Below are positions 45,428 to 54,857 of a stretch of DNA of 64,000 nt, piece by piece (the stretch's first letter is position 1; the number at the start of each line of letters is the position of its first letter). The stretch spans positions 1 to 64,000 of the forward strand of contig JAOARY010000053.1 of the NCBI GenBank assembly GCA_025210335.1, given 5' to 3'. The notes under the pieces were generated by a model, which worked only from the letters and a program-made list of their open reading frames with translations, was not told the DNA's origin and ran no database searches. The DNA is from Peptostreptococcaceae bacterium. GTDB taxonomy: Bacteria; Bacillota; Clostridia; Peptostreptococcales; Peptostreptococcaceae. A program made the position numbers and the translations under genes.

Positions 45428-45456
45428 ATTATAATATTAATCTACTCAATTGTCAA
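45428..45456 (-). promoter_or_regulatory. Promoter of the thrS T-box transcript
   Basis: TTGACA (45451-45456) and TATAAT (45428-45433), both perfect, exactly 17 bases apart. Confidence 0.85.
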
Positions 45457-45474
45457 TATATTATAAACTATATT

Positions 45475-45497
45475 TATTAAAAAAATTTTTTATTAAT
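45475..45497 (-). terminator. AT-only hairpin after the SpoIIE-type gene
   Basis: TTATTAAAAAAATTTTTTATTAA forms an all-AT inverted repeat directly after the stop at 45500. Weak, but the only terminator candidate here. Confidence 0.35.
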
Positions 45498-45499
45498 TA

Positions 45500-46651
45500 T
45501 TAAAAATATCTAATTTCTATTTTTTTACCTATTTTTTTTAATTTTAAACTAATATTTTCTATAATATTTTCTCGTAATTTAATATTTTTAATTATATTTT
45601 CATGTGCTTTATTTGTCTTTCTTCCTAAAAAAATATTTATTTTGGATGATTTTTCAATCATATATTCTAAAATTTTATAATCAGCTTCATCTTTTGACCT
45701 GCCCATATATAAATCTTGCAAATCATATATGCCCTTTATATATTTATCTAAAAAATCATCAACCTTTTGTAAAGTTATAGCACCTTCCGTAACAAGATTA
45801 ATTCCTTTTAATTCATATGTAGGTGGTAATTTTGAATTCAAATTCAAAATTTTTATATCTTCATTTAAAACTCTAGCCACTATTTTACTACTTGTCCCCC
45901 CACAAATAATTTTATATCCACTTTTATTTAAAAATTCATTTACAAATTCCTCATCTTTAGTCTTTTCTAATGGAGGTCCTGTTAAAATATTTAACACCTG
46001 TTCTTTTTTCTTTTTTAGCATTATAAAACTTGCATCATCAAAAGGCTTAGATTGATATATATGATTAGAAGTTGATATTACTTTTTTACAAATACTATTA
46101 CAAGATAACTTTATATGCTTTTCTATAAAACTATGTATCTTCTCTAATGACCACGAAAAATTCATTAAGTTTTTAGCTCCAGCATGAATAACCCCATCAG
46201 AAAATGCACATATATAATCATTTTCTTCCAAAAACCCTCTATAATAATCTATTTTATAATCTTCAATATAAATTTCTTCTTTTTTATAATCAAATTTTGT
46301 TTTTATAATTATATTAGGATTATCAAAATTAATTATCTCAAAATAATAATCATCTATTATCTTTATAAATGTAAATGTAGAATAGGATATTCCTCTTATT
46401 TTACAACTTGGTAATGCGTTTATTATAGTTTTTACAACCTCCTCTATACTTTGGTCATATAAAAACATTTTTGAACCTATTTTTGAAGTCAAAGTTGAAG
46501 CAATAGAACCTTTAACGCCTGAACCAAGTCCATCACATAAAGATATTACTTTTTTATTATCTTTTTGTAAAAAATCTATAGAATCACCACAAAGTTCTTC
46601 TCCATATTTTATTATTTGGCATTTTCCATAATCAATAAAGTTTTTAGTCAT
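45500..46651 (-). CDS. SpoIIE-type (PP2C) serine phosphatase
   Basis: 383 residues. The first 215 residues are a PP2C/SpoIIE domain: metal-binding CDGLGSGVKGS (Asp39), FSDGVIHAGAKN near 169 and DDASFIML near 205. The C-terminal 160 residues (ILTGPPLEKTKDEEFV, KIICGGTSSKIVARVL) form an additional domain found in SpoIIE proteins encoded next to hydrogenase-like genes in Clostridia. It starts one base after the preceding gene's stop, so the two are cotranslated. It probably relays the redox signal of its partner by dephosphorylating a protein; the target is unknown. Confidence 0.82.
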   Translation of the reverse strand: MTKNFIDYGKCQIIKYGEELCGDSIDFLQKDNKKVISLCDGLGSGVKGSIASTLTSKIGSKMFLYDQSIEEVVKTIINALPSCKIRGISYSTFTFIKIIDDYYFEIINFDNPNIIIKTKFDYKKEEIYIEDYKIDYYRGFLEENDYICAFSDGVIHAGAKNLMNFSWSLEKIHSFIEKHIKLSCNSICKKVISTSNHIYQSKPFDDASFIMLKKKKEQVLNILTGPPLEKTKDEEFVNEFLNKSGYKIICGGTSSKIVARVLNEDIKILNLNSKLPPTYELKGINLVTEGAITLQKVDDFLDKYIKGIYDLQDLYMGRSKDEADYKILEYMIEKSSKINIFLGRKTNKAHENIIKNIKLRENIIENISLKLKKIGKKIEIRYF

Positions 46652-46652
46652 C

Positions 46653-48287
46653 TTAATTTCCTCTACCTATATCTTTTAATCTACTCAATATAATTTTAGT
46701 CTCTGCTGTACTTTCAGCCAATAAAGATGTTATTTCTTTTGTTATTTCCATTTGTTTATTTATAAGTGTCTGAGAAGTTTGAAGCGTATCTTCTTTCATC
46801 TTAAGAAGTATATCTCTTTCATTTTCTAATTCACTAATATCTTTATATATAGCTATTATAGCACCTTCCTTTTTAAGATAAAAAACATCGCCAACAAGGT
46901 ATCTATTTAATTTTTTAGATTTTAATTTACTAGATATTATTTGATTTTTTTCATATAAAACATCTATAAAATCATCCATTTCAATATAATGTCCTATATA
47001 TTCTCCTATTAAATCTTTCTTATCTTTGTCTATTATATTTATAGCTGCCTGATTTAAATTAATTATCTTAAAATCAAAACTTACTATAAATATATAATTT
47101 GAAGTCAAATCAAAAATTTTATTATTTAAATTTTTCTTATTATTATATAGATTTAAAAGGCAAGAATCCAAATCAATATAATTATTAATGTGAGCATCAA
47201 AAAAGGATTCACAAGTTTCATATCCACAGGCCCTACAATCAATATGATTTTTTATAAAATTATTATCAATTTTATTTAATAATGATTTTTTATATTCTAA
47301 ATCAATTTCACTTTCAGTGTATTTTATTTTACTAAAATCAAATTCATAATCATTTAAATTATAGTTTTCTACTTTATAATCTGTTTTATTTAATTTTTCT
47401 TTAATATTTAAAAAATTTATCTTTCTATTTAAATAACTCTCTTTAAAAAATCCCGTTCCATTTAAACATCCATTTTCACACCAATAAGCCTTTATATCTT
47501 TATTAAATAAATCAAAATTTTCTTTTATTATACACTCTTTATATATTACAATATCCTTATCATCATAAAAATCATAACTTAATTTAAATCCATCAACTAA
47601 ACTATCATCCATATTAATATTCAAATTTAAATCATTAAAAATTTCTTCTAATTCATAAAAACTAATAACTTTGTCTATATAATCTGTATAATTATATTTT
47701 TTTACAAACCATTTGCTCGCATCACAGTGATTTATATAAACTATTTTGCTATCTTTATTATTTTTTTTAATTTCTTTTGCATCTATTATAAATGGAGGAT
47801 CCATATTTAATAAATTTTTCTTTTGATTTTCTTTATATTTTATTATATATTCATTAGAAATAGGACAAAAAGAACTTATTTTAGAATTTTTATACTTTAA
47901 CTTATTCAGAATGAAAAAACCTTTATTTTCAATATAAATTTTATCAAAACCTATAAATTTAAGTTTTTTTAACACTTTGGATATTATTAAATCAAAATTC
48001 TTTTCATTTATATTTTTATCCAAAAAAATAAGAGGGTTCAAAAGAGCTATTACATTTTCCTCACCTAGTTTTGATAATTTTAAATACTCTTTTATCTCAC
48101 CCACATCTGATTTTAAAACCTTAGCATCAAATTCACATGCTTTTACACATTCTAAACAGCCAATGCATTTTTCGTCGATTATATATGTCTTTTTATCGAT
48201 TACTTTTATCGCATCCACTGGACATGCTCTTAAACATTTTTTACAATTTATACAATTTTCATTTGAGTAATTTATAATACTATCCAT
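46653..48287 (-). CDS. Ferredoxin/[FeFe]-hydrogenase-like/PAS sensor protein
   Basis: 544 residues in four parts. Two 4Fe-4S ferredoxin motifs (Cys12, 15, 18, 22 and Cys41, 44, 47, 51). A shortened [FeFe]-hydrogenase-like domain (about 75-290) retains Cys141 (FCP), Cys188, and Cys270 and Cys274 (WCENGC), matching the four H-cluster ligands; the catalytic Cys next to the first ligand is Phe. Then a small Fe-S motif CRACGYETC (351-359), a PAS domain (about 385-475) and a coiled coil. It is likely a redox or H2 sensor rather than an active hydrogenase, feeding the adjacent phosphatase. Confidence 0.82.
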   Translation of the reverse strand: MDSIINYSNENCINCKKCLRACPVDAIKVIDKKTYIIDEKCIGCLECVKACEFDAKVLKSDVGEIKEYLKLSKLGEENVIALLNPLIFLDKNINEKNFDLIISKVLKKLKFIGFDKIYIENKGFFILNKLKYKNSKISSFCPISNEYIIKYKENQKKNLLNMDPPFIIDAKEIKKNNKDSKIVYINHCDASKWFVKKYNYTDYIDKVISFYELEEIFNDLNLNINMDDSLVDGFKLSYDFYDDKDIVIYKECIIKENFDLFNKDIKAYWCENGCLNGTGFFKESYLNRKINFLNIKEKLNKTDYKVENYNLNDYEFDFSKIKYTESEIDLEYKKSLLNKIDNNFIKNHIDCRACGYETCESFFDAHINNYIDLDSCLLNLYNNKKNLNNKIFDLTSNYIFIVSFDFKIINLNQAAINIIDKDKKDLIGEYIGHYIEMDDFIDVLYEKNQIISSKLKSKKLNRYLVGDVFYLKKEGAIIAIYKDISELENERDILLKMKEDTLQTSQTLINKQMEITKEITSLLAESTAETKIILSRLKDIGRGN

Positions 48288-48352
48288 ATTCCAACTCCAA
48301 ATTATTGTTTGATTTTATTATAATACAATTTAATTTTTAGAAAAAGTCATTT

Positions 48353-49153
48353 TTACAAGCTTTCATCTTTTTTTAAGTATACTCTTATATTTTCTTCAAA
48401 TATATCCTTTAATAAACTCAAAAATATACTGATTCTTTCTTCATTTATATTATGGACTATAGTAACCTTAGTTGGATATACATTTAATAATATATTTATT
48501 ATTTCATCTTCAAATGTCATCTCTTCCTTTATATATATATGCTCTAATGATAAATATTCTTTTTTTCTATTTTTATTTTCATCATCAAATATTTGTTTAA
48601 TATCATTATCTTTTATAAATATTTTAAGATGATTTTTTTTTGGATCTTTTTCTAATAAAAAGCTTCTCATTATTTCAATAAATTCATCATATGCTTTTAT
48701 CAGTTTATAATCATTTAATGCTTTTAAAGCTATTTTTTCAATAAGTTCATATACATCTTTCATTCTAAAATATAAAAAACCTTTAATAGATATTTCTTTA
48801 TTATAATTAAAAAAATCAAATATTACTTCATTCAATATTTCTTTTATCAAATGTTCATTTTCGTAAAATGCTTGACTTAAAAAAACTTGCAATTCCTTTT
48901 TATTTGATATATTTTCTCTCTTATCAATCAATTTTATATAATCTAAAGAAAAATTTTGTTCTAAATATTCTATTATCTCTTCTAATATTATTTTTCTAAT
49001 CTCATCTGATATTGTTTTTGAATTATAGTAATCTTCTTTTAAAAATATATATTTTCCTTTTTCAAATTTTATATCATCTATTCCCTTTATTCTATTTCTT
49101 ATATTCAAGCTCGTATTAACATAAAAAGTTTTATGAAGTTTATACTCATACAT
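48353..49153 (-). CDS. ytxC: YtxC-like protein
   Basis: 266 residues, soluble. The central FDFFNYNKEISIKGFLYFRMKDV and the C-terminal EDEIINILLNVYPTKVTIVHN resemble YtxC, a protein of unclear function annotated as sporulation-related in Bacillus. Its location near thrS supports the call, since Bacillus has ytxC next to thrS. The reading frame extends upstream to a TTG at 49180, but the ATG at 49153 has AAAGGTGTGA in place. Confidence 0.7.
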   Translation of the reverse strand: MYEYKLHKTFYVNTSLNIRNRIKGIDDIKFEKGKYIFLKEDYYNSKTISDEIRKIILEEIIEYLEQNFSLDYIKLIDKRENISNKKELQVFLSQAFYENEHLIKEILNEVIFDFFNYNKEISIKGFLYFRMKDVYELIEKIALKALNDYKLIKAYDEFIEIMRSFLLEKDPKKNHLKIFIKDNDIKQIFDDENKNRKKEYLSLEHIYIKEEMTFEDEIINILLNVYPTKVTIVHNINEERISIFLSLLKDIFEENIRVYLKKDESL

Positions 49154-49270
49154 AATAATCACACCTTTTAAAAGATTCAAATTTTAAATATATATATCAA
49201 TTATACAAATAAAAATATTATACAGTTTTATATATTATTTTTATACCCATAAAAATTTATATAAATAAAA

Positions 49271-49304
49271 ATACCTTATAGAACTTTTAGATTCTATAAG
49301 GCAT
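49271..49304 (-). terminator. Terminator after the nucleoside importer genes
   Basis: Minus-strand arms TGCCTTATAGAA and TTCTATAAGGTA (one mismatch) followed by TTTTTATTT, 11 bases after the stop at 49315. Confidence 0.82.
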
Positions 49305-49314
49305 TGATTTATTT

Positions 49315-50277
49315 TTATCTTTCTCCCTTTTCATAAGGTTTTCCATTTGCAGCTGGTCCATTTGCATTACCTACAAATAAAATCAGTACTACAAGTGTTA
49401 TTATATATGGTGCCATCGAAAGTATATTTTCCGAAACATTAAGTCCAATTTCTGGATTTCCAAGGAATATTGAAAGTCCTGTTGAAGCACCAAATAATAA
49501 TGATGCTAACATAGCCCCTTGAGGAGTCCATTTACCAAATATCATCGCAGCAAGAGCGATGAAACCTTGACCAGATATAAGTGTTGGTCTAAATGACGAT
49601 ACAACTGCTAAACTCATTGAAGCTCCACCAAAACCAGCTAAAACACCTGATAGTATAACACATATATATTTTATATTATATACATTGATACCTAAAGTAT
49701 CTGCTGCCCTAGGATGTTCTCCAACTGCTCTTATTCTAATACCCAATTTTGTTTTATATAATACATACCAACCAATTAAAACAAGTGCAAAAGCTATATA
49801 AACAGAAACATATGAATTAAATACTATTCCAAAAAATGAATCATTATATGCTTGTGCTGCTTCTTTACCAATTATCATATCAAATAATTTAGGTAATTTA
49901 TTATCTAAATCTAATGGTGTAGTCATTGCTGAACCATTAAATAATCTTCTACACATAAACAATGCAAAGCCAGGTGCTGCTAAGTTTATTGCTATTCCTG
50001 AAACAACATGATCTGCATTATATTTTATAGTAGCTATCCCATGTAAAAATGCAAATAGACCACCAGCAAGTCCTGCTATTAAAAATGCTAACCAAGGGTT
50101 TCCCGTATAAACAGCTGCTGCCGCTCCTGCAAAAGCACCTATAGTCATCATACCTTCTAAACCAATGTTTACAACACCAGAGTTTTCAGAAAAAACTCCA
50201 CCTAAAGAAGCAAATATTAAAGGTGTTGAATACATAAGAGTTGTACTTAAAATTATCGCTAAATCTTTTATATCCAT
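49315..50277 (-). CDS. ABC nucleoside permease (NupQ/YufQ-like)
   Basis: 320 residues, about nine membrane helices, BPD_transp_2 family: GVFSENSGVVNIGLEGMM near residue 28, NYNADHVVSGIAINLAA-like KYNADHVVSGIAINLA near 90, and AVGEHPRAADTLGINV (EAA-like loop) near 185. This is the second permease of a BMP-type importer. Its ATG overlaps the stop of the first permease by one base. Confidence 0.9.
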   Translation of the reverse strand: MDIKDLAIILSTTLMYSTPLIFASLGGVFSENSGVVNIGLEGMMTIGAFAGAAAAVYTGNPWLAFLIAGLAGGLFAFLHGIATIKYNADHVVSGIAINLAAPGFALFMCRRLFNGSAMTTPLDLDNKLPKLFDMIIGKEAAQAYNDSFFGIVFNSYVSVYIAFALVLIGWYVLYKTKLGIRIRAVGEHPRAADTLGINVYNIKYICVILSGVLAGFGGASMSLAVVSSFRPTLISGQGFIALAAMIFGKWTPQGAMLASLLFGASTGLSIFLGNPEIGLNVSENILSMAPYIITLVVLILFVGNANGPAANGKPYEKGER

Positions 50278-51353
50278 TAGTTTTCACCTCTTTTAACAGT
50301 CTTAAATTTAAACATAGTCATCTTTATAAGATTTATTGCTGCTATAAAGTATATTATTGAACCCATAACTATATTTACAACTTCTGTTGGAGCACCTATA
50401 GAGTTCATCTTTCTACCACCATATTTTAAAGCTCCAAAGAATAATCCTGCAAATAAACAACCAAGAGGTGTATTATTACCAATTAAGGACACTGATATTC
50501 CATCAAAACCATAACCTTCAGATGCTGCTAAAACCGTTATCTTTTGTGCATAACCCATAACATGTAATGTACCTGCAAGTCCTGCTAAAAGTCCTGCTAT
50601 TGCCATAGATTTTATCATTGATGAATTTACATTTATTCCACCATATTCTGCTGCAAATTTATTAAATCCAACAGCTCTAAGTTCAAATCCTAATGTCGTT
50701 TTGTTTAGTACATACGCAATTATTAATATTGCAATTATAGCAAATACAATCCCCCAGTTTACTTTAACTGGTCCTATAAAACTTCTAAGCCAATCTATTT
50801 TTATCATTGCTGTTTCTTGTATCTTATAAGACGCTTCTGTATGAGGTTTTCTAAAACCTTCTAGCATAGTTACATAATTAGATAAATAAAGTGCAATCCA
50901 GTTAAGCATTATTGTTGTTATAACTTCATTTACACCATATTTAGCTTTTAAAAATCCTGCACAACCACCCCAAATTGCACCAGCTAACATACCAGCCATT
51001 ATAGTAAGTGGTATATGAACTATTGCTGGAGCTTTTACAAAATAACCAACTACAGCAGCTGCTAATGCACCTACCATAAATTGTCCTTCAGCACCTATAT
51101 TAAATAGTCCCGTTCTAAATGCAAAAGCAACAGAAAGACCAGTTAAAATTATAGGTGTTGCTGTAACAACACTCCAAGCTACAGAAGATGGTTTACCAAA
51201 TATACCTACAAAAACAACTGAATATGCTTCTATTGGGTTAATCCCTGCAAACATAAGTATTATAGATCCTACTAAAAATCCTAGTAAAATCGCAATCATA
51301 GTAAATTTAAAAGTATCATTAAATAAGTTCTTTAATTTATTCATTTTCGCCAC
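50277..51353 (-). CDS. ABC nucleoside permease (NupP/YufP-like)
   Basis: 358 residues, BPD_transp_2 family. Motifs: AFRTGLFNIGAEGQFMVG near residue 78, KYGVNEVITTIMLNWIAL near 138 and AVGFNKFAAEYGGINV near 231. It pairs with the downstream permease. It overlaps the ATPase gene by 17 bases, which couples their translation. Confidence 0.9.
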   Translation of the reverse strand: MAKMNKLKNLFNDTFKFTMIAILLGFLVGSIILMFAGINPIEAYSVVFVGIFGKPSSVAWSVVTATPIILTGLSVAFAFRTGLFNIGAEGQFMVGALAAAVVGYFVKAPAIVHIPLTIMAGMLAGAIWGGCAGFLKAKYGVNEVITTIMLNWIALYLSNYVTMLEGFRKPHTEASYKIQETAMIKIDWLRSFIGPVKVNWGIVFAIIAILIIAYVLNKTTLGFELRAVGFNKFAAEYGGINVNSSMIKSMAIAGLLAGLAGTLHVMGYAQKITVLAASEGYGFDGISVSLIGNNTPLGCLFAGLFFGALKYGGRKMNSIGAPTEVVNIVMGSIIYFIAAINLIKMTMFKFKTVKRGEN

Positions 51354-52890
51354 CCCCTGCCATCATAAGGCCTAAAGTGTTTTCATCAGCATCTTTAGCA
51401 TCTACAATTCCAACTATTCTACCTTCATAAATAACTGCAATCCTATCTGAAACACTCATAACTTCATCTAATTCAAATGATACTAAAAGTACCGCTTTTC
51501 CTTTATTTCTTTGTTCTACTAAAGATTTGTGAACATATTCTATTGCACCTACATCAAGACCTCTTGTTGGCTGAGTTGCAATTAAAACTTCAGGATCATT
51601 AGTAACTTCTCTAGCTATTATAACCTTTTGTTGATTTCCACCAGATAAAGCTCTAGCTTTTAGATTTATATTAGTTGGTCTAACATCAAATTTTTCAACT
51701 AACTTATCTGCAAAATTTTTGATATTTTCTTCTAATAGTCTAAAACCTTTTGAAAATTCTTTTTTTCTATAGTTTTCTAAAACCATATTCTCTGCTACAG
51801 TAAAATCTAGCACTAAACCATGCTTATGTCTATCTTCAGGAATATTACATAGTCCCGAATCAAATATATCTCTAGGAGTTTTATTTGTTATATCTTGTCC
51901 ATTTATTAAAACTTTACCTGAAGTTGATTTTTTAAGCCCAGTTAATACTTCTACAAGTTCCGATTGACCATTACCATCTATACCTGCAATACCAAGTATT
52001 TCACCCTTTTTAAGTTCCAAATCAAAATTATCTAGAGCCTTTAAATTTCTTGAATCTAAAGCAGTTAAACCTTTTATCTCTAAAACTGTATCTAAAGCTT
52101 TTACATCTTCTTTTTCAACCTTAAAATTAACTTCTCTACCAACCATCATAGATGCTAAATCGTTTTCAGTAACTTTAGAAACATCAACAGTATCTATATA
52201 CTTACCTCGTCTTATTATTGAACAATAATCTGCTGCTTGCTTTATTTCCTTTAATTTATGCGTGATTATTATAATCGATTTACCTTCTTTTGTTAAATTT
52301 CTTATAATTTGCATCAATTCTTGAATTTCTTGTGGAGTTAATACTGCTGTTGGTTCATCCAATATAAGTATTTCTGCACCTCTATACAAAGCTTTTAATA
52401 TTTCAACTCTTTGTTGCATCCCAACACTAATATCTTGTATCTTTGCATTAGGGTCAACATAAAGACCATATCTTTGTGAAATCTTTTTAACATCTTCTAT
52501 AGCTGTATTTAAATCTAAGTATCCACCAGATTTAGTTGGTTCCATACCTAATATTATATTTTCAGCAACAGTAAACGGCTCAACAAGCATAAAATGCTGA
52601 TGTACCATTCCTATTCCATGTTCTATTGCAATATTTGGATCTGTTATTTCTATTTCTTTTCCATTTATTCTTATGCTACCTGAAGTTGGTTGATATAATC
52701 CATATAAAATATTCATAAGTGTTGATTTACCCGCACCATTCTCACCCAATATAGCATGTACTTCACTTTCATGAACTGTCAAATTAATATTATCATTAGC
52801 TGTAAAATCACCAAATTTTTTAGTTATATTAATCATTTCAACAGCTTTAATATCAAAATTAATATTGCTTTCCTTTTCTAAATTACTCAA
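51337..52890 (-). CDS. ABC nucleoside importer ATPase (NupO/YufO-like)
   Basis: 517 residues with two ABC domains. The first has Walker A GENGAGKST and Walker B ILILDEPTAVLTP; the second has the usual degenerate Walker A GIDGNGQSE and signature SGGNQQK. Fused double ATPases of this kind energise BMP-type nucleoside importers. TTG start, 8 bases after GGAGG. A separate promoter lies about 190 bases upstream. Confidence 0.92.
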   Translation of the reverse strand: MSNLEKESNINFDIKAVEMINITKKFGDFTANDNINLTVHESEVHAILGENGAGKSTLMNILYGLYQPTSGSIRINGKEIEITDPNIAIEHGIGMVHQHFMLVEPFTVAENIILGMEPTKSGGYLDLNTAIEDVKKISQRYGLYVDPNAKIQDISVGMQQRVEILKALYRGAEILILDEPTAVLTPQEIQELMQIIRNLTKEGKSIIIITHKLKEIKQAADYCSIIRRGKYIDTVDVSKVTENDLASMMVGREVNFKVEKEDVKALDTVLEIKGLTALDSRNLKALDNFDLELKKGEILGIAGIDGNGQSELVEVLTGLKKSTSGKVLINGQDITNKTPRDIFDSGLCNIPEDRHKHGLVLDFTVAENMVLENYRKKEFSKGFRLLEENIKNFADKLVEKFDVRPTNINLKARALSGGNQQKVIIAREVTNDPEVLIATQPTRGLDVGAIEYVHKSLVEQRNKGKAVLLVSFELDEVMSVSDRIAVIYEGRIVGIVDAKDADENTLGLMMAGGGENE

Positions 52891-53086
52891 CTACTATCCC
52901 TCCTTGATTATATTATTGGGAATTAAAAGGCTATAAGCCTTGTAAAAATTATAATATTCAATATCTTATTTTGTTTTTTATTTTTTTATTTTATAAGGGG
53001 TTATTGAAAACATTTTCTAATATATAATTAAACATATGTTTATTTTTTTATAAGCTATTGATTATTCTTTTATTAAGATAGTTTTT

Positions 53087-53115
53087 ATTATACTAAAAAA
53101 ACATTGTATTTACAA
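53087..53115 (-). promoter_or_regulatory. Second promoter, for the importer ATPase and permeases
   Basis: TTGTAA (53110-53115) and TATAAT (53087-53092), 17 bases apart. It gives a leader of about 190 bases with a small hairpin AAGGCTTATAGCCTT near 52929-52943. The rest of 52891-53508 shows no gene and no riboswitch I can recognise. Confidence 0.55.
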
Positions 53116-53511
53116 CTATTTTAAATAATTGATAAAGAATAACCTTATAGCTATTTTTTTTTAATATTTGAAACGATAAAAAATTTATTATACAAATAAA
53201 TAAGCTTAAACATCTTAATATTGTACCCTATTTGAGGTAAAAATAACATGTTTTTTGTTTCTTTAAACAATATATATGTTATACTTTTTATTTTTTTGAA
53301 TGCGTTTGCTTTTTAAATTTTCTTTTTTTTTTCTTTTTTCAGATAATTTTAATATTTTAATATAAGTTATTTAAAATTTAATTTAAACAACCTCAAAAAG
53401 CAATAAACAGTCTTAAAGCGAATAAACTTTTACTTAGTCTTTTAAATTTAAATAAAACTCTCGCCTTTTTAATTATTTCCTATCTTAGATTATAATAATC
53501 AATTAAAACAT

Positions 53512-53541
53512 AAAAAAAAAGACCTCAAAAGGTCTTTTTTT
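53512..53541 (-). terminator. Terminator after the BmpA gene
   Basis: AAAAAAGACCT and AGGTCTTTTTT with a TTTG loop on the minus strand and a long T run. It lies directly after the stop at 53550 and separates the binding protein from the ATPase. Confidence 0.9.
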
Positions 53542-53549
53542 ATATTTTA

Positions 53550-54593
53550 TTACTTAGCACTATCATATTCTTCTTTTGTTCCTGGTACTACTATTTCACC
53601 AGCAACAATCTTAGCTTTTACATCGTCAACTAATTTGATTATATCTTCTGGTACATTCTTAGATGTAGTAGGTGCTATATCAACTCCACCTTCTTTTAAA
53701 CCATAAGTTACAGTAGAACCACCATCAAATTCTCCTTCTATAAGCTTCTTACCAATATCATAAATTGCATTGTCAACTCTCTTAACAGCTGATGTTATAA
53801 CATTTTCTGGAGCTTGAGAATTTTGATCTCTATCAACACCTATTGCAAACTTGTTTAGTTCTTTTGCAGCTTCTATCATTCCATTTCCAGTATCTCCCGC
53901 AGCATGGAATATTATATCACAACCTGAACTGTACATTTGATTAGCTATTGCTTTACCAACTGCTGGCTTATCAAAAGCATTTGCGTATTGATCTATTATT
54001 TCTATATCTTTATTTACTGATTCAACACCAGCTTTAAATCCATATTTGAATCTGTTTATAACTGGAACATCCATTCCACCTATAAATCCAACTTTATTAG
54101 TTTTAGTCATTTTAGCAGCTATAACTCCAACTAAGTACGATGCTTCATGTTCTTTAAATGTTACACCTATAACATTTTCTGGTGTATTTTCTCCATAAGA
54201 AAAATCTATTATAGCAAATTTATTTTCTGGATAGTTTTCTGCTGCTTCAGCAACAGCATCTGCCATCTTAAATCCAATTCCCCATACTAAATCATTTTCA
54301 GCATCTATTAGCGTTTGTAGGTTTGGTGCATAGTCAGCATCTTGAGTTGATTCTTGATACGATTTTTTAATTTGGAAGTCTTTTTCTAGCTTTTGAAATC
54401 CTTCCCAAGCTGATTGGTTAAATGATTGATCTGATATTCCACCAACATCAGTAACCATCGCTATTTTTTTACTAGCATCCTTTGCATCATTGTTTTCAGC
54501 ATTGTTTGCATCTTGTTGAGAACCTCCACATCCCACTAATCCTGTTAGTGATAATGCTCCAGCCATAACTAAAGCAAGTAATTTCTTTTTCAT
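53550..54593 (-). CDS. bmpA: BMP-family nucleoside-binding lipoprotein
   Basis: 347 residues: lipoprotein signal with LVGC (Cys22), then the BMP domain: KIAMVTDVGGISDQSFNQSAWEG, WGIGFKMADAVAEAA, KVGFIGGMDVPVINRF and IIFHAAGDTGNG. It captures purine nucleosides outside the cell for the NupOPQ-like transporter downstream. It has its own promoter (54692-54720) and a strong terminator, so it can be made in excess over the transporter. GGGAGG ribosome site. Confidence 0.93.
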   Translation of the reverse strand: MKKKLLALVMAGALSLTGLVGCGGSQQDANNAENNDAKDASKKIAMVTDVGGISDQSFNQSAWEGFQKLEKDFQIKKSYQESTQDADYAPNLQTLIDAENDLVWGIGFKMADAVAEAAENYPENKFAIIDFSYGENTPENVIGVTFKEHEASYLVGVIAAKMTKTNKVGFIGGMDVPVINRFKYGFKAGVESVNKDIEIIDQYANAFDKPAVGKAIANQMYSSGCDIIFHAAGDTGNGMIEAAKELNKFAIGVDRDQNSQAPENVITSAVKRVDNAIYDIGKKLIEGEFDGGSTVTYGLKEGGVDIAPTTSKNVPEDIIKLVDDVKAKIVAGEIVVPGTKEEYDSAK

Positions 54594-54691
54594 TTTGACT
54601 ATTCCTCCCTTTATATTTATACAATCGAATCAGAAAAGAAAAACCTTTTCTTAAGTCGACTCTTTATAAGACGAATATCGCCCTCATTTAA

Positions 54692-54720
54692 ATTATCACT
54701 ATTTTACTACTAAATTTCAA
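54692..54720 (-). promoter_or_regulatory. Promoter of bmpA
   Basis: TTGAAA (54715-54720) and GATAAT (54692-54697), 17 bases apart; the leader is about 90 bases. No purine riboswitch core was seen. Confidence 0.6.
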
Positions 54721-54857
54721 GTCTTTTTTTATCTTTTTATAGAAATTCGCAATTTTTTTATTTAGAAAAAGTCTTGAACTTCTTAATTTTCTGACGATTG
54801 AAAGATATTATATTTTTTTGTATAAATTTCTCAATTGATTAATAATAAGGATATTTT

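Noticed and set aside
46653-48287. An active [FeFe] hydrogenase
   Set aside because: The domain is much too short, the proton-transfer Cys is missing, and a PAS domain and phosphatase partner indicate a sensor.
54594-54857. Purine riboswitch upstream of bmpA or of the importer ATPase
   Set aside because: Such importers often have one, but I could not find the conserved three-way junction core in either leader.
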